Source of the DNA: Shimia_B sp038527375
Lineage (GTDB): Bacteria > Pseudomonadota > Alphaproteobacteria > Rhodobacterales > Rhodobacteraceae
Length of the DNA: 64,000 nucleotides
Assembly (NCBI GenBank): GCA_038527375.1
Contig: JBCBFU010000008.1
Location: 1-64,000, forward strand
Direction of reading: 5' to 3'
Each line of letters starts with the position of its first letter. The stretch's first letter is position 1. Of the stretch, positions 32,677-41,143 are shown piece after piece. Both the position numbers and the translations under genes were made by a program. Under the pieces are notes generated by a model. That model was not told where the DNA came from and made no database searches. It was given only the letters and a program-made list of their open reading frames with translations.

Positions 32677-33768
32677 ATGACCGACACGACCCCTATCCAC
32701 GATATGCGCGTCACGCGCCGCTATTTCGCGAAGTTCGACCGGATCACGCGGCATCTGACGCGCGTGGCCGGGATCATGGAGGCCGATGGCAGCCTGACCA
32801 AGGATGAGGTCGCGGTTCTGGGTCGCTACCTCGTGGGGCTGACCTATACATTTCAGGCGCTGGCCCACAAATACATGTTCGCGGGACGCGTCGCGCGGGC
32901 GCAGCGCCTTGAATTCGATCGCCGTGACAGCGGCTTTCCCATGGCCGCGGAGCTGCTCGAGATGGCGGTGGATGCCAGCCAGATCGACCGTCACCTGGCG
33001 GGCTCAAAGACGGTAGACGCGCTCAAGGATGAGATGATCCAGAAAATCGTGGGCGATCATCAGGTGCCCACACGGCTGCAATACGCGCTGTCGCAACGGC
33101 TCTATTACGAAGAGCTCGCGCGTGGGCACCTCTTTTGGCCGCGCAATGACCCCGAGACCCTGTGGCAAGGGACGGACGGCGACCGGCGCCGGTTCCTCGT
33201 CCACTGGGCGGTTTATGACAGCAGCATCAACCTGCCCACCATTTACCTGATGGATCTGGAGGATACGGGCCGCACCGCGCTGCCCAAGGACGACCGCCGC
33301 TGGCCAGAAGTGCAGGCCCATCTGATGGCGCAGGCGCTGGGTGAATTGAAGCTCTTGACCATCGCGCGTGGCTTTGATCGCGACTTTGACGATTTGCACC
33401 CAAAGCGGCTGCGCAGGTTTCATGTGGGTCCGATGTATTCGTCCGCCTTCACCGAACAGACCGGCCCGATGCGCGCGATCCTGCAGGAGGCCAAGGCCCC
33501 GGAGGGCGAGGATTGGGCGCTGGCCTGGACGGTCGAGGACCTCGTGTCAGACCGCGTGGAGCCTGAGCGTGCAGGCTGGTTCGGCACCGTGGAGCGCGAG
33601 GTCTTCACGCTCGATCCCTTTGCGGGCGACAGCGGGGCCAGCGACACCGCGCGCGCGATCATCCTGCCCCAGCGCCCCTATCAGGTGCTGGAGGAAAAGG
33701 CCCCGCCCGGGTTCAGTGACGTGCGCAAGTTTGTCGTCAGCCCCAGTGATCGGGTGTTGGTGTATTGA
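32677..33768 (+). CDS. Unknown protein of the AAA+ cluster, helical N-terminus
   Basis: A 363-residue soluble protein. The first ~150 residues look helical (VTRRYFAKFDRITRHLTRVAGIMEADGSLTKDEVAVLGRYLVGLTYTFQALAHKYMFAGRV) and the rest is mixed (FLVHWAVYDSSINLPTIYLMDLEDTG, then HVGPMYSSAFTEQTGPM). I recognise no named domain, catalytic motif or membrane segment. No strong ribosome site precedes the ATG at 32677; an in-frame ATG at 32704 is an alternative. The stop codon lies inside copy 2 of the 23-bp repeat. Position in the cluster is the only clue to function. Confidence 0.7.
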   Translation: MTDTTPIHDMRVTRRYFAKFDRITRHLTRVAGIMEADGSLTKDEVAVLGRYLVGLTYTFQALAHKYMFAGRVARAQRLEFDRRDSGFPMAAELLEMAVDASQIDRHLAGSKTVDALKDEMIQKIVGDHQVPTRLQYALSQRLYYEELARGHLFWPRNDPETLWQGTDGDRRRFLVHWAVYDSSINLPTIYLMDLEDTGRTALPKDDRRWPEVQAHLMAQALGELKLLTIARGFDRDFDDLHPKRLRRFHVGPMYSSAFTEQTGPMRAILQEAKAPEGEDWALAWTVEDLVSDRVEPERAGWFGTVEREVFTLDPFAGDSGASDTARAIILPQRPYQVLEEKAPPGFSDVRKFVVSPSDRVLVY

Positions 33769-33787
33769 GTATTTTTGGACCATCGAA
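33765..33787 (+). repeat. 23-bp intergenic repeat, copy 2
   Basis: Identical over 23 bases to copy 1 at 2907-2929 (core GAGTATTTTTGGACCATCGA from 33767). Here it overlaps the TGA stop (33766-33768) of the upstream gene and ends 22 bases before the AAA+ gene. Being inside an apparent operon argues against a simple strong terminator. Confidence 0.6.
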
Positions 33788-33809
33788 AGGTGGATGTGGG
33801 AGCATTTGA

Positions 33810-35744
33810 ATGAGCGAAACGACCGGACAGATGGAGCTGCGAGAGGCGGCCATACGTGAGAAATACGAGCTCGCGATGAGCCTTCTGGACGGGTTCGACC
33901 ATGCCGCGCGTGTGGCAAGCGCCGACGGGCCTGCGGCGCCCGAGAAGTCGCACGGCATCGGCACGCGGCGGCGGTTTCGCTCGACCACCCCGGGACTGGC
34001 CACGCGCCGGACGGTGCGCGCTGATGGTGTGCACCTGCGGGACACGGTCGAAGGCGTGGGCGAAGACGATCCTTTGGTTTCGCCCGTTCAGGCCAATGTG
34101 CTGGCCGGGTTGCGGCGGTCCGTGGCCATCGCGATGGCGGTGGGCGACGCCTATGCAGAGCGGGTGGGGCTCGATGCTCTCAAGCGCGACAACCTTGCCG
34201 GGACGCTTGCACCCGCGAAAGGAGCGGAGTTCGAGGAGATGATCACGGCCGAGGCCATGGTCGTGCTGTTCACCTTTGGCTCTGCGCTTTCCTTCCTCCT
34301 CGCGCCCCATGCGGGCAGCGCCGAGATTGAGATCGGCGAGGTCGAAGAGGTTCTGACCGATAATGCGCAGACGGCGCTCCACGGTGCGCTGTGGGAGTTG
34401 GACCGGGATATCGCCGGCCTTGCCGACACCGATGCCAAGCTGGTCGCGGTGGCGCGGGCCTATGCAGAGGCGCTGATGACCAAGATCGCAGCGCGGGCCG
34501 CGAACGCTCCGCGTCTGGATGCCTTTACCGGGGCTGCGTGGCATGTGGAGGCGGATGATTTTGCAATCCGGGGCTTCACCCCTGCGGCCAAGGCCAAGGG
34601 TCAGCCGCTGACCATGACCTTCAAGAAACCGAACGAGGTCGTGGGCAACCACATCGCCAAGTATCAGGCGATGAAGCTTGCCAAGATGTTGATGGCCTAT
34701 GATTTCGACCGCCGCCTGAACCCGTTTGCAGAGCTTGGCGGGTTCATCTTCACCTTCATGGGTGACGGCGCGCCGGGGACGGGCAAGACCACCCTGATCC
34801 AGATGATGGCGGGGATGATCAACGATTACTGTGCGGTGGCCGGTTATACCTTCCGCTATCAGAACTTTGGCATCGACAATATCGACAGCTATCAGGGGAA
34901 GTCGGGCCAAAACGCCAAGGCGTTTATCCAGAACGTGCTCGATCCCGGTGTGATCGGGTTCGGGACCATCGACGACATCGACCAGATCGCGGGCAAACGC
35001 GGTGACCGACAGTCGAGCGCAGGTCAGCAGGAGGTCACGGCGGTGTTCATGGAGGCCTTTGCGGGCGCAAACACGGTCGTCCGGGGGAACTGCACCTTCG
35101 GGATGTTCTCGAACTACCCCGAAAACGTCGACGACGCCCTGCGCCAGCGGGCCGGCGCGCGGTTCCTTGTGGACGGCCCGCAGACCCGCGATGACTACAT
35201 CGACATCCTGGCGCTTCTGATGGGCAAAAAGCACGACATCCCTTTGGGCGCGCACGATCTGATGGCGGCGCAGGCGATTGAGAAGGCGGTATCTGCCAGC
35301 TTTGAAAGCCACAACCGACCCAAGGAGCCCGGGTTGATCGCGGTCTTTGATCGGGTGCTGGATCAGGTGGGTGAGTTGGATACGCTGGCCAAGATGGGCA
35401 CCTACCTGAAGGGCATTCAGGAGGCCGACCCACGTTTCACGGGCCGCGCGATCAAAAACATCACCGATGCCGTCAAAGTGCGGGCGATGGATTTTGAGTT
35501 GCCCGATGAATGGATGGAGGAGCCCGAGCTTTTCCTGCGCAAGGACTATGACACCAAGTCTGCCATGATCAGCGAATTGCGCGTGCCGATCACCACCGAG
35601 ATGGTGGTGCAGGAGATCAACCGCTACGCCGACAGCGAATTCCGCTATGCCGATAAGTCCGATGAGGTCGCCATCGCCGACATGGTGCGTGACATGGAAC
35701 GTCGCGAAGCTGCCAAGCGGCGGTATCTGGACGGGCAGGCATGA
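33810..35744 (+). CDS. AAA+ ATPase of unknown function
   Basis: A 644-residue protein with one AAA+ module at about 310-460. Walker A reads GDGAPGTGKTT (318-328), Walker B VIGFGTIDDID (381-391, with Asp-Asp rather than Asp-Glu), sensor 1 lies in FSNYPENVDDALRQRAGARF (433-452) and Arg445 or Arg447 in that segment can act as the arginine finger. A helical region of about 300 residues precedes it and about 180 residues follow. The pattern matches classic AAA proteins such as Vps4, FtsH or proteasomal ATPases more than MoxR. No protease domain is fused. The ribosome site GGGAG precedes the ATG. It is the likely motor of this cluster. Confidence 0.85.
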   Translation: MSETTGQMELREAAIREKYELAMSLLDGFDHAARVASADGPAAPEKSHGIGTRRRFRSTTPGLATRRTVRADGVHLRDTVEGVGEDDPLVSPVQANVLAGLRRSVAIAMAVGDAYAERVGLDALKRDNLAGTLAPAKGAEFEEMITAEAMVVLFTFGSALSFLLAPHAGSAEIEIGEVEEVLTDNAQTALHGALWELDRDIAGLADTDAKLVAVARAYAEALMTKIAARAANAPRLDAFTGAAWHVEADDFAIRGFTPAAKAKGQPLTMTFKKPNEVVGNHIAKYQAMKLAKMLMAYDFDRRLNPFAELGGFIFTFMGDGAPGTGKTTLIQMMAGMINDYCAVAGYTFRYQNFGIDNIDSYQGKSGQNAKAFIQNVLDPGVIGFGTIDDIDQIAGKRGDRQSSAGQQEVTAVFMEAFAGANTVVRGNCTFGMFSNYPENVDDALRQRAGARFLVDGPQTRDDYIDILALLMGKKHDIPLGAHDLMAAQAIEKAVSASFESHNRPKEPGLIAVFDRVLDQVGELDTLAKMGTYLKGIQEADPRFTGRAIKNITDAVKVRAMDFELPDEWMEEPELFLRKDYDTKSAMISELRVPITTEMVVQEINRYADSEFRYADKSDEVAIADMVRDMERREAAKRRYLDGQA

Positions 35745-36064
35745 TCCCGGTCCTGCTGACCTTTGGCGTTCCCGTCCTGATCGCGGCGCTGATGGGGGCC
35801 CGCGCGCGGCGGGACAACCCGACCGTCTTGCGGGAATTTGGCTTGGGCCTGCTTTGGGCGGTTCTGTTCGGCACGATCTACGTGTTCGCGTGGCACGTGG
35901 TCTGGCTGGCGGCGCTGTCGCAGGCCGCGGGCGCGACGGACGGGCTGGTGGGGGGCGCACTGTTGCAGACTTCGGTGTCCGCGCCCTTGTGGTTTCCGAT
36001 CCTCGTGATCGTCTACGTCTACTTCGCGCAGCGTGCCCGCGCCCGACGGGAGACCGGATCATGA
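35741..36064 (+). CDS. Small membrane protein of the AAA+ cluster (1)
   Basis: A 107-residue protein with three predicted membrane segments (about 2-19, 35-60 and 80-96) and basic ends (RARRDN, RARARRETGS). It overlaps the AAA+ gene by 4 bases (ATGA) and the next gene by 4 bases, so all three are translationally coupled. I do not recognise the family. It may anchor or be acted on by the cytoplasmic ATPase. Confidence 0.75.
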   Translation: MIPVLLTFGVPVLIAALMGARARRDNPTVLREFGLGLLWAVLFGTIYVFAWHVVWLAALSQAAGATDGLVGGALLQTSVSAPLWFPILVIVYVYFAQRARARRETGS

Positions 36065-36402
36065 GCGCGGCATGGGAATATACCGTGGCGCTGATCGGGC
36101 CTGCCGTGATCCTGGGCGCGTTGGGTTGGTTCGTGCCGACCTATCTGGGGCGCATTTTGCCCGAAACCCTGTGGGGTTTGGGGCTGAACCTTGTTGTGTC
36201 ATGGATACTGCTGACAGGGTTTGCGATTGCGGTCTTCGCGATTGCCTATTGGGCCGAAGGGGCACCTGCTAATCTGGTGCTGTCGCGTGCAGGTCTGGCG
36301 CAATATGCCGGGTCGGCCCGGATCAGCGCGATCGTTTGGGGGCCGCTCCTCCTCCTTGCGCTTGCAATCCAGCCCCAACGCTGGCGCCCGAGGGAGATGT
36401 GA
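36061..36402 (+). CDS. Small membrane protein of the AAA+ cluster (2)
   Basis: A 113-residue protein with three or four membrane segments (about 8-27, 36-65 and 88-106). It begins MSAAWEYTVALIGPAVILGALGWFVPTYLG. The ATG at 36061 lies within the ATGA overlap with the preceding gene, and its stop shares one base with the ATG of the following gene (TGATGG). No named family is recognised. Translational coupling on both sides indicates stoichiometric expression with its neighbours. Confidence 0.75.
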   Translation: MSAAWEYTVALIGPAVILGALGWFVPTYLGRILPETLWGLGLNLVVSWILLTGFAIAVFAIAYWAEGAPANLVLSRAGLAQYAGSARISAIVWGPLLLLALAIQPQRWRPREM

Positions 36403-37796
36403 TGGACCGTCTGATCAAACGTGGGCTGATGTTTGGAAACCTTGTCCCGGTGCGGGCCGAGGCGCTGGTGGCGCGCTACAATCGCGCGCTGGAGCATCTG
36501 ACAGGCAAGCGAACAGCGCTGAGCGATTTTCACATCGATATCTCAGGGTTCTCGCCCGAAATCGGGGCCGAGCTGGGGGATGACGAATACCTCAATCCGC
36601 GCGGCGTGAACCGCCAATTCATCTTGCTGGGGCTGGAACAGCGGCACGCGCCGCTGCTCAACGCGCGGTTCTCGACGTCCCGCGGTATCCTGCGCAAGTT
36701 CATAGACGCAAACGAAGACGCGCTCTTTGCGCTCACGGCACGCGACGCCGTGGCGGGGGAGTTGGTGAATTCCGTCTATGATGTCTCTGATCCCGCGCGG
36801 TTGTTCGATATTCGAACGATCCGGGTCGAGGCCGACACTACGGGGGATACGGTCGCGACCGCGCGCCAACTGGGGGCTATGATCGACCGGTTCAAAACTG
36901 AATCCGATGCCTGGCATGACGATGTGCTGATCGCGCAGATGATCGGGCTGGCCAAGGAAACCGGGAACGTGATGCGCAATCCGGTCACGCTGGACCACAT
37001 GGAGTTCGATCAGGCCAATTTTTGGAGCGCGCATTTCGGCGGTGTCTATGTCTTTCGGGCCGTAGACCATCCTGCTGTGATCGCGATGGGGGGCGAACGC
37101 GACTTCCCAATGCGGCACGTGTTTGGCCCCGAGGATCGGCGTCAGATTGCGAAGTTCCTGCAGCTCAACGATCTGGCGGAACCCATCGTAAAGGCGCGTG
37201 GCGTGGACGCGGCGGCCATCCTGCAGCAAAAGATGGATTTCATCCTGATCGATCACGCTGCCGATGCGGGCGCGGATTTGTCGGGCTTTGATCGTCGGGG
37301 CCTGCGCGGGTTGGCGCGGCGCTTTGCGGGTGATCTGCCCGAGGCCTATCAAGGACTGGCCGCGCTGCATCGATGGGCCACCCAAGGTGGCGACTGGCCC
37401 CGGATCGACGCCGAGCACCCTGCCTATTTCTACGCTCTGCGGGCCGCCGATGTGCCGGATGCCGATCTGGTCAACCGCCTGTTGTCCGAGATGTCGCCCC
37501 TTGATCCCCGGCAGATGTTCATCTGCCACAAGGAGGGGTTCTATGACCGCTACGCGAAGTGGCCAGACACCAAGAAGGAATACGTCGCGCAGTTCCTTGA
37601 GCGGGAATATGCGGCCGACAAAGCCGGTGCGCGGCAAGCGCTCTTTGGCCACGACGCGGCCCTTGCACCTGACATGCCTGCCCGGGACGCGCCTACACGC
37701 GTTGACGTCGATGACATGATCGCGCGGGTGCGGCCCCAGGTTCGTTCTGGGGCGCGGCGGACAGGCGCGAAGGACCGGAAGGGACCGTGGGGGTGA
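36402..37796 (+). CDS. DUF6638-type protein of the AAA+ cluster
   Basis: A 464-residue soluble protein beginning MDRLIKRGLMFGNLVPVRAEALVARYNRALEHLTGKRTAL. I recall this sequence type from Rhodobacteraceae as DUF6638, but the name is from memory. The middle contains ADTTGDTVATARQLGAMIDRFKTESDAWHDDVLIAQMIGLAKETGNVM, and a later stretch AAAILQQKMDFILIDHAAD is predicted helix-strand. There is no catalytic motif I can identify. The C-terminal 40 residues are basic and probably disordered. The start shares one base with the preceding stop. Confidence 0.7.
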   Translation: MDRLIKRGLMFGNLVPVRAEALVARYNRALEHLTGKRTALSDFHIDISGFSPEIGAELGDDEYLNPRGVNRQFILLGLEQRHAPLLNARFSTSRGILRKFIDANEDALFALTARDAVAGELVNSVYDVSDPARLFDIRTIRVEADTTGDTVATARQLGAMIDRFKTESDAWHDDVLIAQMIGLAKETGNVMRNPVTLDHMEFDQANFWSAHFGGVYVFRAVDHPAVIAMGGERDFPMRHVFGPEDRRQIAKFLQLNDLAEPIVKARGVDAAAILQQKMDFILIDHAADAGADLSGFDRRGLRGLARRFAGDLPEAYQGLAALHRWATQGGDWPRIDAEHPAYFYALRAADVPDADLVNRLLSEMSPLDPRQMFICHKEGFYDRYAKWPDTKKEYVAQFLEREYAADKAGARQALFGHDAALAPDMPARDAPTRVDVDDMIARVRPQVRSGARRTGAKDRKGPWG

Positions 37797-37843
37797 CGCG
37801 GACACTGCGGTGCCCGGACGGCAGAAGCTAAGGGAGAAAGACG

Positions 37844-38116
37844 ATGATCGTAATCCGACTGTTTTTCATCATGATGGTGATTTCGACGATCCTGTATCTG
37901 TCGATCTCGATGTTTTCGCGGGCCCGTGCGCGGGCGCAGCTGGAAAAGCAATGGCGCGCGGATCTGCGCGTGGGCGACCGCGACGTGTGGCTGCGCGAAG
38001 AGTTGGAGAAATATGACCGTTCCTTGCGGCGTCGGCTGATTTGGCTCGTCTACGTGTTGCCCATGGCGTTTCTCGCCTTTGTGGGCATCATGCTGTACGT
38101 GCAGAACTTTATGTGA
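37844..38116 (+). CDS. Small two-pass membrane protein of the AAA+ cluster (3)
   Basis: A 90-residue protein with membrane segments at about 1-22 and 66-87 joined by a charged cytoplasmic or periplasmic hairpin (SRARARAQLEKQWRADLRVGDRDVWLREELEKYDRSLRRR). No family name is known to me. A strong ribosome site (AAGGGAGAAAG) precedes the ATG, 47 bases after the DUF6638-type gene. The charged loop is a plausible docking site for a partner such as the AAA+ protein; this is inference. Confidence 0.75.
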   Translation: MIVIRLFFIMMVISTILYLSISMFSRARARAQLEKQWRADLRVGDRDVWLREELEKYDRSLRRRLIWLVYVLPMAFLAFVGIMLYVQNFM

Positions 38117-38126
38117 GGGTGCCGCG

Positions 38127-38702
38127 ATGGCCTATGTGAAATGGATATTTCGGATCGTTGTGTTCCTGCTGGCGGCGGCGTTCCTGCACTACACGTTGCC
38201 GCAGCGCGACATCGTGCGGGTCAACGGGACTGAAATCCTGCGGCAGGATTTCAGTGGCTGGAACAGAATTTTCTACGCACAGGCCGATGCGGGCAATGAC
38301 AACACCGTGGTGAACCGCGACCTGCGCCTGATCAACACGCAGCTGGCCAGTGGGCGGTCCTATGTCTATCGCAACGAGGATACGGGCTTTGGCTGGCCGC
38401 CCTATTTCAAGCTGGACAGCTCGAACCTTCAGTCCGATGCGCAGGCCGCCGCCCGCGAGGATGAACAGTGGTATGTCGTGCGCCACTACGGGTGGCGCAG
38501 CGAGTTTTTGTCCATCTATCCCAACGCGATTTCGCTGCGCCCCGCTCCCGGACCCAACTGGTCTGATTTTTCGCTATGGCAGCGCATCCCGGTGATGAAC
38601 ATCACGATCATCCTGTTCCTATTTGCGGTCTATTGGGGCGTCGCGGTGCGGCTGCGCCGGTTCCGGGAACGCCGGATCGACCCGCTTTTTGACGGCGAAT
38701 AG
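38127..38702 (+). CDS. DUF1523 family membrane protein
   Basis: A 191-residue protein with a membrane segment at about 5-22 (WIFRIVVFLLAAAFLHYTLP) and another at about 155-175 (VMNITIILFLFAVYWGVAV), with the region between probably periplasmic. The opening MAYVKWIFRIVVFLL, then LPQRDIVRVNGTEILRQDF fits DUF1523, whose function is unknown. It is 10 bases after the preceding gene and appears to end the cluster; a 9-bp stem hairpin follows at 38723-38743. Confidence 0.8.
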   Translation: MAYVKWIFRIVVFLLAAAFLHYTLPQRDIVRVNGTEILRQDFSGWNRIFYAQADAGNDNTVVNRDLRLINTQLASGRSYVYRNEDTGFGWPPYFKLDSSNLQSDAQAAAREDEQWYVVRHYGWRSEFLSIYPNAISLRPAPGPNWSDFSLWQRIPVMNITIILFLFAVYWGVAVRLRRFRERRIDPLFDGE

Positions 38703-38722
38703 GGGCGCTGCCTTTGACAGCG

Positions 38723-38743
38723 GCGAGAGGCTCTGCCTCTCGC
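38723..38743 (+). terminator. Hairpin at the end of the AAA+ cluster, with T-rich motif
   Basis: GCGAGAGGC (38723-38731), TCT loop, GCCTCTCGC (38735-38743) is a perfect 9-bp stem. It is followed by GGGATATTTCTGGCCAG (38751-38767), a relative of the 23-bp repeat. It lies between converging genes (DUF1523 and the aldehyde dehydrogenase). There is no long T run right after the stem, so it may act in both directions or stabilise 3' ends. Confidence 0.55.
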
Positions 38744-38781
38744 GCTCTCCGGGATATTTCTGGCCAGTAGACGGGGGCGGG

Positions 38782-41133
38782 TCAGTAGCCACCCCCGCTG
38801 TCGCCGCCTTCGCCGTAGGGGATCCAGATCGTTTTGACCTCGGTCGCATGGGCGAGTGTCTGGGCCATGTCGGCCGACCAGTCGGGTGATGTCCCCGGCA
38901 CCCATGTCCGCTTGAGGTTGCCGGCAGCGCCGCGTTCCACGACCGTGGACAAATCGTTGCCTGTAAAGGACCACAGCGCATCCAGGTTCAGGTGTTCGGC
39001 CATGCCGGGGGCCAGATCAGCCGGATCGCCTGTCAGGATGTTCCACACGCCGCCGGGCACATCCGATGTCTCGAGCACTTGGGAAAAGTCCAGCGCGGCC
39101 AGCGGGTAGGGGTGGGACGCCACCTGCACCACACGGTTGCCCATGGCGATGGCGGCGGCGGCAGGTCCAATTAGGCCCAAGAGCGGCGCATCGTCCTGCG
39201 ACAGGATACCGATGGTGCCGACCGGTTCGTTCATGGCCAAAGCCGTCCCGCGCAAGGGCACGGGCTTGGCCGCGCCGTCATATTTGTCGGCCCATGCTGC
39301 GGCGGAGAACAGGCAGGCGACTGCGGCATCCACTTCGGACATCGCATTGCGTGCGCCGGTCATCGCGGTCAGGCGCGCCGCGAATTCATCGCCCCGCGCA
39401 GACAGGTTTTCGGCCAGATAGTAGAGGATCTGCGCCCGCAGATGCCCTGTGCTGCGGGACCATTTGGCAGCCCCTGCCGCGGCCTCGACCGCGTTGCGGA
39501 CATCCTTGCGGTTGGCAATCGGGGCCTGCCCGATCAGTTTGCCCCGGGCTCCCCAGACATTGGCGGAATAGCCGCTGTCCGGGCGCGCCTGTTTGCCCCC
39601 GATATAGAGCTTGCCCGTGCGGTCGATCCCGGTCTCGGGGGCCAGATCGCCGGGTTTCGGCGCGATGGATTTCAAGGGCGTGCCTGCTTGGGCCGGGCGC
39701 GTATAGGCCTGCAGGCCTTCCCATCCGCCTTCGCGGCCAAAGCCGCTTTCGCGCACGCCGCCGAACCCTGCGGCCGCGTCAAAGAGGTTGGTCGCATTGA
39801 TCCACACCACGCCTGCGGCGAGCTTGGGTGCCACATCGAGGGCGAGGTTGATGTTCTCGCTCCACACTGTGGCGGCCAGCCCGTAGCGCGTGTTGTTGGC
39901 GATCTGCACGGCCTCAGCCGGAGTGCGGAAGGTTGTTGCGGCAAGGACCGGGCCAAAGATCTCCTCCTGCATCAACGTGTCAGACGGCGACAGGCCGGTG
40001 ATCAACGTCGGCGGGTAGAAGCAGCCGTTTTCGGGGACCTCTCCCGCCGCGCGATAGGTTGTGCCGGCGGTGTTTGCGTCGACCATCCCGCTGATGGTCT
40101 GGAGTTGCACCGGGTCCACGACCGCACCTACGTCGATGCTTTTGTCCATGGGATCGCCAATGCGCAGTTTATCCATGCGGGCGCGCAGCCGGGCGTAGAA
40201 ATCCTCGGCAATGCCTTCCTGTACCAAAAGGCGCGAGCCCGCGCAGCACACCTGACCCTGATTGAACCAGATCGCATCGACGAGGCCTTCGATAGCGCTG
40301 TCGAGATCAGCATCGTCGAAGACGATGTAGGGAGATTTTCCGCCCAGTTCGAGCGTCAGCGCGATACCGCGCCCGGCGGTCGCCTGCCTGATGCGGCGGC
40401 CCACGACGGTTGATCCCGTAAACGCGATCTTGTCCACATCCGCGGCCACGATCATTTCGCCCACCGCGCCGTCGCCCGTGAGGATATTGACCACCCCGCG
40501 CGGCACGCCTGCCTGCTGGCAAATCTCGGCAAAGAGGAGCGCGGTCAGCGACGTGTATTCGGCGGGTTTCAGAACGACGGTGTTTCCTGCCGCGAGCGCG
40601 GGCGCAATCTTCCACGCGAGCATCAGGAGGGGGAAGTTCCAAGGGATGATCTGGCCACAGACGCCCAAGGGCGCGCGATCGGCCAACGCGCTGGGCATCA
40701 GCTGTGCCAGACCTGCGTGGTAGTAGAAATGCCGCTGCGCCAGCGGGATATCGATGTCCCGGGCCTCGCGGATCGGCTTGCCGTTATCCAGTGTCTCGAG
40801 CACCGCAAAGAGGCGGCTGTGCTTTTGCAGAAGCCGGGCGATGGCATAAAGAACCTTGGCCCGGGCATGGGCGTCCTTGGCCCATGCGCCTTGGGCCTTG
40901 CGGGCCGCAGCCACCGCGGCGTCGACATCGGCCTGCGTTGCTTGGGACAGATCGGCCAGCGTGTTGCCGTTGGCCGGGTTCCTGCTGGAGAAATCCGCGC
41001 TGGGCTGCGTCCATGCGCCATTGATGAAATGCCCGAAACTGGACCCGTGATCGACCAGCCATGCCAGCGCCTCGGACGCGCTTTCAGGCGCGGTCCCGTA
41101 GTCCATGGTCTCGAAAATGTCTTTGATGGTCAT
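38782..41133 (-). CDS. Two-module aldehyde dehydrogenase family protein
   Basis: A 783-residue protein made of two aldehyde dehydrogenase-like parts. The first (about 30-500) is complete: FINGAW, PWNFPLLM, the cofactor Lys in LKPAEY, Glu262 in LELGGKSP and Cys296 in NQGQVCCAGS. The second (about 520-783) keeps the fold's first portion (KLYIGGKQARPDSGYSANVW, then NEPVGTIGILSQDDAPLLGLIGPAAAAIAMGN) but lacks the catalytic Cys and Glu segments, so it is probably structural. Similar double proteins occur in roseobacters next to deoC, as here (10 bases after deoC). The aldehyde substrate may be acetaldehyde released by DeoC, an inference from order. The start at 41133 is favoured; 41181 would overlap deoC. 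Confidence 0.82.
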   Translation of the reverse strand: MTIKDIFETMDYGTAPESASEALAWLVDHGSSFGHFINGAWTQPSADFSSRNPANGNTLADLSQATQADVDAAVAAARKAQGAWAKDAHARAKVLYAIARLLQKHSRLFAVLETLDNGKPIREARDIDIPLAQRHFYYHAGLAQLMPSALADRAPLGVCGQIIPWNFPLLMLAWKIAPALAAGNTVVLKPAEYTSLTALLFAEICQQAGVPRGVVNILTGDGAVGEMIVAADVDKIAFTGSTVVGRRIRQATAGRGIALTLELGGKSPYIVFDDADLDSAIEGLVDAIWFNQGQVCCAGSRLLVQEGIAEDFYARLRARMDKLRIGDPMDKSIDVGAVVDPVQLQTISGMVDANTAGTTYRAAGEVPENGCFYPPTLITGLSPSDTLMQEEIFGPVLAATTFRTPAEAVQIANNTRYGLAATVWSENINLALDVAPKLAAGVVWINATNLFDAAAGFGGVRESGFGREGGWEGLQAYTRPAQAGTPLKSIAPKPGDLAPETGIDRTGKLYIGGKQARPDSGYSANVWGARGKLIGQAPIANRKDVRNAVEAAAGAAKWSRSTGHLRAQILYYLAENLSARGDEFAARLTAMTGARNAMSEVDAAVACLFSAAAWADKYDGAAKPVPLRGTALAMNEPVGTIGILSQDDAPLLGLIGPAAAAIAMGNRVVQVASHPYPLAALDFSQVLETSDVPGGVWNILTGDPADLAPGMAEHLNLDALWSFTGNDLSTVVERGAAGNLKRTWVPGTSPDWSADMAQTLAHATEVKTIWIPYGEGGDSGGGY

Positions 41134-41143
41134 GGTGTCTACG

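Noticed and set aside
33681..36062. A 793-codon open frame on the minus strand opposite the AAA+ gene
   Set aside because: It is a product of GC-rich codon bias opposite a real gene. Its sequence is low in complexity, rich in His, Arg and Gly, and the plus frame has intact AAA+ motifs.
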